From Undaria pinnatifida (Eukaryota > Sar > Phaeophyceae > Laminariales > Alariaceae), in NCBI GenBank assembly GCA_012845835.1, contig JABAKD010000007.1:12340011-12404010 (forward strand): a DNA stretch of 64,000 nucleotides. Reading direction: 5' to 3'. Of this stretch, positions 45,115 to 53,900 are shown piece by piece. The notes under the pieces were generated by a model, which had not been told where the DNA came from, searched no databases, and saw only the letters and a program-made list of their open reading frames with translations. Made by a program: the position numbers and the translations under genes. Each line of letters begins with the position of its first letter. Within the stretch, counting starts at the first letter, position 1.

Positions 45115-45450
45115 GTGCGTGCCGTAATAAATGCAGCTTTGAGATTGCGCTCGTGGTGCTGTAATATCCGTCTACGTCATATGATTCACATATCCGGGAC
45201 GCAATCGCGTGCACGTCATTCCGCCGGACTTGTTGCCCCCTTCATCCACCCAACCGTCTCCCCAGCACCAATTTTTTTCTTCACGACCACAATATAACTA
45301 CACACAATTTTTCACAGTTGAAAACTGTCGAGTAAAATTGGCTTCGTTCTGTAATAGCCTGTCTCCGTTAAACCGCGATGTTCTTAACCAATCGTTTCTC
45401 GGCTTCTCAAAGCGAGTAAGGATGCCTTTTTAATATGTCTTCGTGTGTTT

Positions 45451-48240
45451 TCATTTTTTGAAATGATCTGTCTCACTATCACGTCTGGATGGACAGGTAC
45501 ACCGTACTGAATAAGATATAGTCTGCAGCGGGTTTCATAAACGGTGATTTAGTTTAGGAGAAGTTGAGGGGCTATCACGAAACGACTTTTTTTTTGTCTC
45601 ATCCGGCGTTGATGTCAGAAACAATAAACATGACATGATTATCCATTGACATAATTTTCCTAAGGGTTCGTTCATGAAGTAAAAAACTTTTTATGCGTTT
45701 CGAATCATCATATTGACATTCCCTGGTCGTCGCCTTCCATTCCCGGAACAGGATATTGCACTACATGAACTCCTCCAAGCGGCAACTCTGTAGCAAGATC
45801 CGGCCGTGTCGTACATTGGCATCGCTCAAAGGAGGACAACAGCGTGACTCGGATAGCGTCAAAATTTACTTTTTGGCGTTAGATATATTGCTTGGGCGTG
45901 GACGGGTATTCCATCATAAGTACCGCACTCAATGTTTTTTTGTTTTGTGAACGATCGCGCTCCGCAACCCAAAAACGCATCATTGCAAAAAAAACGGTTT
46001 CGTGTTCGGCCTTCCGCTTTCGACAGCTATTTCCTCGGGTTGAACATTTAGTTTAGTCAAATAAGTCTTGGGAAGCGACAAACGGTCTCTACGTTTCTGC
46101 CCCAGTGTATGTCACCCAAGGAACGTTCATTGTTCCTAACGACATTAGTGTCATGGGTCGTACATGTCGATTTCTGCCGTTGACGTCTTGGTCCTGTGTG
46201 CAGTAGCAGCAGTAATACCGCAAATCTCGGCAAGGTATACTATCGATTAACAGACCAACACAACACGCAAACATTATGGCTTTCCCTGGGTCGTTTTGGT
46301 GCGCACACGTTTAACGGGCGCACGTTCGAAACGACGTGACTCAGGATTGTTTGAGTCGACACCTACGAAAAGGGCTGAAGTCCACCGATAATGTACAAAC
46401 GTGGAGTATGGATTATACTGTCTTCGGTGGGTGTGAACGGGCTTACCACGTGGCAAGCCCGACACCATCTAGAGGATTCTGAACGATTAAAACAATTGAA
46501 AGTGTTGAATAAGATAATCGAACTATATTTGTGGCTTGATTCGATGATATCAATTTCGCTGCTTGATACCAGGGGGAGAGAAATAATGTACTGCGCGAAA
46601 GGGGCAACGTTGCCGTATAACGTGTAACATTGCATCATTTATGACTTGCTCTGACATTTGTAACGTCTTGTCAACTACTGCGGCAAAACAGTAAAATACG
46701 AAGTGGTTTATCTGTCCCCCGTTCGACCAATCAAACAATTTGCTGAAAATTCGTGCACAAGATAGAGATTCTTCGTAACGAGGTGTAGACTAATTGCCTC
46801 GCTGTTTTTGGCGATTGAGTTATTTATTGCGGTATATGATTCTCGCCTTCTGCCGCACGCTCAAGGCTGGTTGACTGAACTCTGAACAACAGAAGGCGAC
46901 ACTGACACCCAAGGGAGGAGTTACTGCAAAGGAACCAATTACACGAGCAAGGCAGGGCGAACCAATGGCAAGAGCGCAGATAGAGTGGGCGCATAAAGAG
47001 TCGTCGCTTAGTTTGGTACGGGTTTGCAGTTATTTAGAGACCTAACGTGACTTCAAACAAAATTACAAATAGTGGAACACATTGCCATGCTTTCAATTGC
47101 TCCGCTGTGGGGACTTGAGCGGCACAAGTATAGCATAGGTTCATATACGCGGGATCGTTTCGTACCTCCAATATTTTATCAATGGGTTTTGAACATATGA
47201 TGCTGTAGTGCTATAATAGTGTTAGCGTCAGCATCGTTCGCGTAATACCATAGGGATCTCCCCACGTGGAGGTCACGAGATTGAGCTCCTTTGCGAGCGC
47301 GGTCTTTCACCACCACTAGCGATTAGAAGTTGTGGTCGAATTGCGCGAACTGAAACCTTCGACAAACAACGTTCGGGTTAGGTAAAGAGCTCTCCATTCT
47401 CGGAAATCAGAAAGATCGGCTGCACCCTTAGTCGGGAAGGACTCCATGACACTACACAACCAGAGAAGTCATTGAACAGGCCGGTGTTTTGGGAGTTTGA
47501 GCGGGGTCCGAGAACCTTTTACTGGTACAGATGGAGAGCTCGCTAAAGACGAAAGACGTTTCATAGTTTGGAATACTAAAAATTATATGCGTCCAATAGT
47601 GTTGAATTGCGTAGAACAAACATCAACCCACGCACATAGTCCTTTTATGTCATGTTTTTGCAGGGGGAGTTTTTAAAATGATATTATTATTGTTGTTAAC
47701 GTCTGAAGCCGTCAACACAATTTACAGTCCTTAAACGTCGTACGCCATCGTCGTCGAACGTAATTGAAACAAATATGCTCGCGGGAATGGCGCTCAGTTG
47801 ACAGTAGCCACCAGGTATCGCAACGGAGTATTTACCAGGAACAAGGTGTGCTTGTCACCATTCGATATCAAACGGTATTTTGACCGTAGGCTGTTAAACT
47901 AAAAGGCACCGTAACAGTGGCATTCGTTTGCCGAAAAGTAGCTTACATTGCTTTCATCATCGTTGCACTATCGACGAAACAGATGCAGTGATGCAGTGTT
48001 TTAGCCCTCGTGTGTATACTGTACGGATGACCACAGGAGGGTTTTTTGTGTATCGTGTCATCCCACCGTAGTGTAAAGGGTTGGACTTCTTCAATTAAAC
48101 ATTTGTAACTGTTTGGGCTGCTCGAGTGCATTGTATGGCGATTGCTGAGAAGAGTACAAATTATCTAGGACTATAATACAGCACAAAAATAAATGTTGTT
48201 CGAGTTACGTCAGCGAAAGTCTATCTTCGAAGTCATGTTT
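45451..48240. other. Stretch without recognisable genes
   Basis: No recognisable protein, RNA gene or repeat. The longest frames are about 90 codons. One (46,391-46,627) has a helical-looking KVLNKIIELYLWLD segment but no support beyond that. Confidence 0.45.
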
Positions 48241-48253
48241 CGTGTGAGATGTT

Positions 48254-48298
48254 CGTTCACATGTTTATTTGCATGTTTATTCACATGTTTATTCAGAT
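48254..48298 (+). repeat. 12-bp minisatellite (CATGTTTATTCA)n
   Basis: Three to four imperfect copies of CATGTTTATTCA/TTTGCATGTTTA. Short and AT-rich. Confidence 0.75.
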
Positions 48299-48589
48299 GA
48301 TCACTGAAATATTGACCTCCTCACCAGTCAGCAACTATAAAATTTATTATATTCCCCAAGCGTGGGATGACTTCATGCCCTTTAGAGAACCCCTTTGGTT
48401 TGCGCAATCCTTGGTCTACCACCTTGTTCTTGCAAGGGTGTAGTAACCGTAGAGGTTACAGGCTTCGGGGTTTCACTCACGTTGTTCCTGGCCGAGTGAG
48501 CTCAAAGAATATCTTCCGGTTAGTGACGTGATTGCACGAACCACGTGTTGTATACGACTAAGGCTTAAAAACTCGATCGGAATGTGCCA

Positions 48590-48650
48590 ACGAATGCCTT
48601 CGAAGTCATGTAGTATCGGGTGAGGTAAATTGAGTTCCTCATGTTAGCAG
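48590..48650 (+). repeat. R5 short dispersed repeat, copy 3
   Basis: AACGAATGCCTTCGAAGTCATG followed by ATCGGGTGAGGT and GAGTTCCTCATG, shown here in shortened pieces. It is the best-preserved copy and matches 33,255-33,310 in reverse. Confidence 0.65.
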
Positions 48651-49739
48651 CTGCGGCAGTCTCAAACGTGGATTCGCTCTTAATATAAATTGTCACTTAA
48701 TCATTTGTTGACTGCCGCCGCCCTTGTGTGTTGCCGCGTGTCCAACGTGTTACTTCCCAGTCCATTGCCAAACGCCGCACCTGTTGAGTTCAACCGTGGT
48801 ACGTATTCTACACTGACAGAGTAACGATGGACATCGCACTACATTGGAAACTACTTTTTACGTGGTTGCAGTTAGGTCCATGGTCTCGTCGTAGACCAAT
48901 CGAATCGAGATATCCTGTTCCACCTGTACTTGTCTGTCTCGCCCCAACGCTAGTACTCGCATTATGGCGCTTCGGCCAGGCTATTGCCGGCTCTCATTTT
49001 CTACTGCAAAAACAGTAGCAGCAGTATTTGCTCTACAAACTGTCTGACCTCATCATTTGGATGAAGTGTGTAGTTTTTGAAAGGTAAACGCTAGTTTCGG
49101 TGAGACACGACCGAGCCTGAATCTGTACACCCATCTTGTTGGATTGTCATCCGGGCTGCAGCACCCGGCCGGTCTCCAGTGAGCGTCTGGCCGGCATACC
49201 ACCAACATCTTGATGAAACACATATTTCATCTGAGAATCGCTATAATAAACAGTTCGAGATATTCTCAACCCATACCATAAATAATGGCATGCTCAGAAA
49301 TACCTGGATGCTGATTTGCCATTAGTTGTGTGATGTATATCATGGAAGGGGACGTTCGAATAGGGACACTAATGACCCCGCCGGGAGAACATATCTTTTC
49401 TTGTATTGAGCTAGGATCCGCCACAATTATTGTCGGCCGTTGGCTGCCAAAGACGTGCCTAAATCGTCAGTCTTCGGCTCCCGCTTCAGACTATGTTGAT
49501 CATTTGATTATTTCATGATCTTGTCTTTACTTGATAACGTGGGCACGCAGTGCGAAGTACGTCGTGTCGCCTTTGACCTCGCAGATGTTTTACGTTTATA
49601 TGCCGAGTATTGTGTCTGTAAGAACGGCGGTAACGGAATAAGGCAGAGCATTCCATGAAGTGCCATTCGTCATTTGCCATCAAGAACATTAACAGTAATG
49701 TAATACATAATCTACTACCCTCATCAACAGATATCTATT

Positions 49740-50055
49740 GTAGTTGTTGTTGTTCTCACATTAACTCGCATAATCAAGTCCGTGGTCACAGGACAGGCTC
49801 CAGTCACTCTGGAGCTGAGGAATACCCCAGGAAAAAACACACACAACCCAAGGTGGTACACGCATATATCACAGCTGACGCAATTCATGCCTTCACCAGA
49901 AATATATAAAAGTGAAATCGGGAGTCAGTCTACGATGTGCCAGGTCCAGGCCGGTGCATACGTCTCACTACTCACGCCTGGAGAAACCAAATATTCCTAT
50001 TGCCACCCAAGGAAGACTACCACGTATATATTACACGTAGTATCTATCGCTACGC
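49740..50055 (-). repeat. R2 dispersed repeat, long copy 2
   Basis: Reverse-orientation partner of 35,045-35,365. The GTTGTTGTTGTT run at 49,745-49,757 directly abuts it, as at the other copies. Shared landmarks are CCGTGGTCACAGGACAGGCT, CAGCTGACGCAATTCATG and TTACACGTAGTATCTA. Short frames across it have no known domain. Confidence 0.78.
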
Positions 50056-50079
50056 ATACGCACGACAGGCATAAGTCAA

Positions 50080-50265
50080 TTGGAGAAAAAGAAAGAATAT
50101 AAAGGAAAGGAAAGAAAAGAGAAGAAAAAACGAAACAAGACGAAAAAGGCAAGCAAAGAGAAGAAAAAGACAAGAAAAGCAAAAGAAGACAAGACAGGAA
50201 AGCAAGGAAAGTGGAGGAGAAAAAAAGAAAAAAGAAATAGAAAAACAAATGAAAAAAAAATGTCA
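50080..50265 (+). repeat. Polypurine tract
   Basis: About 185 bp almost entirely A and G (GAAAGAAAAGAGAAGAAAA-type). The Lys/Glu-rich frame here is a composition artefact. It begins right at the outer edge of the R2 copy. Confidence 0.85.
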
Positions 50266-50380
50266 TACTAGCAGACCCTAGGAACTGGCTAAGGATGGCA
50301 TTGGGCTAACAGAGGGTATCACGCCCATCATCAATGGCACCTGGGAGAGAACGCAACATGGCGAAGAAGTCAGGGCGGTC

Positions 50381-50707
50381 TTATGCTATCTTGTGATGGC
50401 CATTAGAAAGCCCACAACTTTCAATACGATGATGGCCAAACCCAGACTTCAGTCTCTTGGGCATGACGCTCCCCCTTCCTCCCTTTCCCCCTCCCCCCCT
50501 CCCCCCTCCCCCAGTCCCCTCCCCGCACCCCCCCCTTCCCCCTCCCCCCGGCCGCTTAGAGATGCCAACGGTGGATGACGCTGCCGCAGCCTTTGCGCGT
50601 CGCTCTGCAGCTTTGCGTCTCTCCGTTTCATGCCGCATGAACAACTCGGCTCCCTCCAGTAGTATGCTGGTATGGCAATTGTTGGGCAAGGTCCGGGATT
50701 CGGGCAA
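50381..50707 (-). CDS. Weak hypothetical ORF, 108 aa
   Basis: The first half has a plausible helical part (ELFMRHETERRKAAERRAKA, residues 21-40). The second half is Gly/Arg low complexity forced by the C-rich tract at 50,466-50,553. A 115-codon frame overlaps it on the same strand. I recognise no family. It could be the remnant of a real exon or a chance frame. Confidence 0.13.
   Translation of the reverse strand: MPESRTLPNNCHTSILLEGAELFMRHETERRKAAERRAKAAAASSTVGISKRPGGGGRGGCGEGTGGGGRGGGGKGGRGSVMPKRLKSGFGHHRIESCGLSNGHHKIA
50466..50553 (+). repeat. C-rich polypyrimidine tract
   Basis: Runs of five to seven C separated by T (CCCCCTCCCCCCCTCCCCCC-type). The opposite strand is G-rich and could form quadruplex structures. 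Confidence 0.8.
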
Positions 50708-51320
50708 CGTGTCAATTGCAATTCGTTAGGCATGTCATTCGGAGACAGAGTCGGAATCGAAACATCACGAAGTGTTGTAGTTGACGTTTCTCTCACATTG
50801 CATGAAAGAACTTGCCGGGCGTGTTCGTGTTAGCCTTGAACAAAAGTACGAAAACCTGGCAAGATGGTCATTGCTAATAAGTGTCATTAGAATGAACGTA
50901 GGGTCAACGTCGACCATTATCACAATAGTTACGCCACCTCCGGAAACAAAAGCTGATATTCACGCAGATGACTGCAATATAACTATTTACAGATAACACG
51001 TTCCTAAGGAAGCCATGATCGAATTCAACAGTACGAGATGCCTGCGTATCATTTGTGAGACGAAACGTTCGGTAAATATTTAGTCTCGGGCAAAATGCCT
51101 GTGATCTGCAAACAGCAAGCAGAGGGCGGGGCGGTCAGCGCCAATACCGTTCTTGTTGCTCAGTTAAAACGCGCACGACCCTACGCTTCTAGTAGAAATA
51201 AGGAAGAAGATTTGTCGCCCACTGCAAACAAACGGTTTATGACGGCACCAGCAACGTCTCTGATGATCGTTGCTCTCACGCCACGTGAACGTGGGTATCT
51301 TCCGCCATTTTTGACCTGAG

Positions 51321-51710
51321 ATGAAAAGCGAACCCAATACCGTCATCATGGTAGAGGCAACATGGCTAACGTCCGCAGAAGGCATTGTTCTACTCCCTAG
51401 TCTACACTCAAGTATATTTCAACGAGGGAACCAACATGACTCGATACTGCAAAGAACATGTTGCGTCAAGAGAACGTCAACATCCGTATCGTTTCTTGTT
51501 CCCAAACCGTGTGCGCGAGGCAACCTTACCTTCAACGTTGATTATACCAAGGCAGGCTACATAATTCCATCGTGCCGAGATTTTGCAAGAATACTTCAAA
51601 GTATTGGTGACACGACCTCGTCAACACTCGGCCAAAATACGCTGTCGACTGATGCCATCTTCGATTATTTATTCGTGGTTATCCCTGCTATCACGCTTTT
51701 ATGCGAGTGA
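51321..51710 (+). CDS. Weak hypothetical ORF, 129 aa
   Basis: A 129-codon frame of balanced composition, preceded by a 74-codon frame (51,095-51,319) that ends two bases before it. Segments such as SCRDFARILQSIGDTTSSTL look protein-like, but I recognise no domain. The region borders an R3 copy at 51,850. Intron structure cannot be judged, so this is a candidate only. Confidence 0.15.
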   Translation: MKSEPNTVIMVEATWLTSAEGIVLLPSLHSSIFQRGNQHDSILQRTCCVKRTSTSVSFLVPKPCARGNLTFNVDYTKAGYIIPSCRDFARILQSIGDTTSSTLGQNTLSTDAIFDYLFVVIPAITLLCE

Positions 51711-51849
51711 AACTCATAGGACGAAGCCAATTTCAAACGACGACGGCAGCAAAAGGGCATCTAGAAAGCGAAATGCCCAAAGGGCAGGGTCAACATCGTG
51801 CGAAAAATGGTCGATTATATGTCTTCAGGCACATTTCGACGTTCAAAAC

Positions 51850-52035
51850 CAGCTCCTGGTAATATTTGCTGAAACACGGTGTCCCTCGATACCCCGACGT
51901 CATCGATTCACAGACCTTTGCACACAAGAAAATATGTGGATTTTTTTTTTCAATCGTTTCCTTCCTTGTGTCGTGCAGCCATGAAACGTTCGTTAAAGAA
52001 TATCGCTGGTTTTGGGGAGGGCTATCGTGGAATCA
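51850..52035 (+). repeat. R3 dispersed repeat, longer copy
   Basis: Contains AACACGGTGTCCCTCGATA, CCCCGACGTCATCG, AGAAAATATGTGGAT and ATGAAACGTTCGTTAAAGAA in the same order as the reverse complement of 57,112-57,312 and, partly, 27,728-27,908. Confidence 0.7.
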
Positions 52036-52282
52036 GCCGTGGGGAAGCCTGTCGACGATATGCTACCGACAGCATGCTGAAGATGACCCGCCACACAAAA
52101 ATGAGCGGCGAATAATGATATCGCGGTAATGGTTGAATTTGTTGGATTGTCAAACAATGCACCTGACCCACTGAGCTCCTCAACCGTTAAACAACCCCAG
52201 GCGAATAAGATAATTTTAAAGGTGCACTTGTGTTTACTATAAACTATCACTCTGAAATATCCGTTGGGTTGGGCGAACCCTA

Positions 52283-52340
52283 TCGTTGTTGAAGTCGTGT
52301 TTCTGGGTAGATGTTGAGCTCCTCACGACAGGAGTTTTGT
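52283..52340 (+). repeat. R5 short dispersed repeat, copy 4
   Basis: GTTGAAGTCGTGTTTCTGGG followed by TTGAGCTCCTCACGA, a diverged R5 copy in the same orientation as 48,590. Confidence 0.5.
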
Positions 52341-52960
52341 ACCTGAGAGCTCTGCTGCACCCCTGCAGCGGGAGGAGGACTCGATACATGGCTCCCACGC
52401 CTCGTGCCCAATTTTAGGCGATTTGGTGTGCTGAGCGACGTATTTTCCGTTGTTATGCCCAAGCTATGAGCAAAACTCTCTGGATATGTCTTCGTGCTCA
52501 CACGGTTACGCAGCGAAATCAATGCTAAACACGTCCGGGTGTCGATGAATGCTCAAGTACAGGGGTACTCAGCCAGATTGTCAGACACCAAAGACACTCT
52601 TTCGAAGAAGGCAACTTTCTGCAAGGCGCAAAGTGCCGATAAAGACCGCACATTGTTGATAAATGTCCAGACGCTCCTTCGCTGTCGAATCTCGCTATTT
52701 AGATCGCATTAGAGCGTTTTACTTTTACCTGCTGTCAGTCGACCACGTCGATGAGTGCCATGTTGTCGATTTAACGGCCAAAAACAGGGGGATCACAATA
52801 TTTCAGTGTTATATTGTGAGTTATCGTGAATATTCTCCCACTTTTGCGTTCTTATGCGAACGTGCATCAGGCAAGACAGCGTGGAGAGTTCCTGCTTGTT
52901 GACCTGGATGACCTTTGTCCCAACCGTCTTTGACATTCGTTTTCAACAAGTGTATATATG

Positions 52961-53086
52961 TATATTATAAAATAATGCACTCCAGCTGTTAGATCGAATA
53001 TTTTGTCGAAACTCATCTTTGCAAGCTGTGTGTGATACTCCGATCGCGCGCATTACGGGTCGTGTGTGTCCTCATTAAGGATATAG
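52961..53086 (-). repeat. R1 dispersed repeat, copy 5
   Basis: The most complete R1 copy, about 125 bp. On the minus strand it runs from ATATCCTTAATGAGGACACA, through ACCCGTAATGCG and GATGAGTTTCGACAAAAT, to the AT-rich tail. It links the 5' part seen in copy 2 with the 3' part seen in copy 1. Confidence 0.8.
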
Positions 53087-53149
53087 GTCGGCGACTCCCC
53101 TGGCAACTACAGCGTAGCTATCATGGTCAACAGGGTGATGTTAGTCAGT

Positions 53150-53900
53150 CTTTGCGCGGGAACTATATAACCCTTTTTGGGGGGGGTAATAATCTGACAG
53201 TTGCGGAAGAAAATGCATCAGTTTATCAAGTGAATCCTGTAAGTCGAATAACCGTTGAGAGGGGGGCGGAGTTTATAAGGACGTAGGTGCCTGGGTTTGA
53301 TCAAGGGGGGGGGGGGGGGGGGGGAGGGGGGGCGGGCGGGGCAGCTCAATCCGTGAGTGGAAACTATAAATCATTGAAGGGGGTAAATCGGACGATTGTG
53401 GAAAGAATACATCATTTTATCATGTATAATGAACTTTACTAGATGTGCTAGGCCTAGGCGATGGTGCGGGTGGTGGGGAAGGAGGGGGCGTTGGGGGGGG
53501 GAGTGGGTGAATGAAAGCTACGCCATGGGTGGCTCGAAAGATGATGACGTGATATCAATTGCGTAGAATATTTATTATTGTGGTCGATTTTAATTTTAGG
53601 TGGGGCGTTTAAACCAAATGGTGGGGGCGGGGGGGGCGGAAGGGGGCGCGGAAAATAATTGGATCTACGGCAAGGATGGTTTAAAAGGTAATGAGGTGAT
53701 ATTAGCTGGCTGGTAGTGTTTACTACTCAGGCAGATTTTGATTTGAGTTGGGACGTTTGAACAAGAGGGATCGGAGGGAGCGGGGGAGGGCGGGGCGCTT
53801 TAAAATGTGCGCAGAAACTATATACCCTTGAAGGGGACAAATCTGACGGTTGCAGCAAGAAGACACCCAATTGTATCACCTGCTTGGTATGGGGGATTGT
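53150..53900 (+). repeat. Degenerate G-run repeat region
   Basis: Three to four loosely repeated segments of roughly 150-250 bp. Each has AACTATA(T)A(C/T)CC, then GGGG-rich, AATCTGACGGTTGCGGAAG, and A(C/T)CA(G/A)TTTATCA-type parts, separated by long G runs (the longest at 53,307-53,335). It is noncoding in appearance. Similar G-run phrases occur at 23,545-23,645 and 55,340-55,470. Confidence 0.65.

Larger units (their letters stand above)
39960..45450 (+). repeat. Tandem array of ~7 units of 820-835 bp with coiled-coil blocks
   Basis: A direct tandem array. The block TCTAG/TCAAC occurs with its last G of CTAG/CTCG at 40,750, 41,575, 42,404, 43,231, 44,054 and 44,879, that is every 823-829 bp. 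The block GCGTGCCGTGATAAATGATG recurs at about 40,159 (diverged), 40,991, 41,815, 42,641, 43,468, 44,291 and 45,116. The first unit is partial and diverged. Each unit holds a peptide-like block (EHLRLTQELERERSRVQEYR), a short intron-like part, a conserved TTCTACGATGGTCCGTCT part and a telomere-like CCCTAACCC patch. I recognise no known gene or transposon family. It could be tandem gene or exon duplication, or a satellite that happens to be open. Confidence 0.93.

Noticed and set aside
46391-46627. 78-codon frame with a KVLNKIIELYLWLD segment, faintly like the C-terminal helix of SUV3-type helicases
   Set aside because: Similarity is a dozen residues of a common helical pattern, and no helicase motif exists nearby.
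50080-50271. 63-codon Lys/Glu-rich frame resembling a nuclear or coiled-coil protein
   Set aside because: Pure polypurine DNA always yields Lys/Glu/Arg; it is composition, not a gene.
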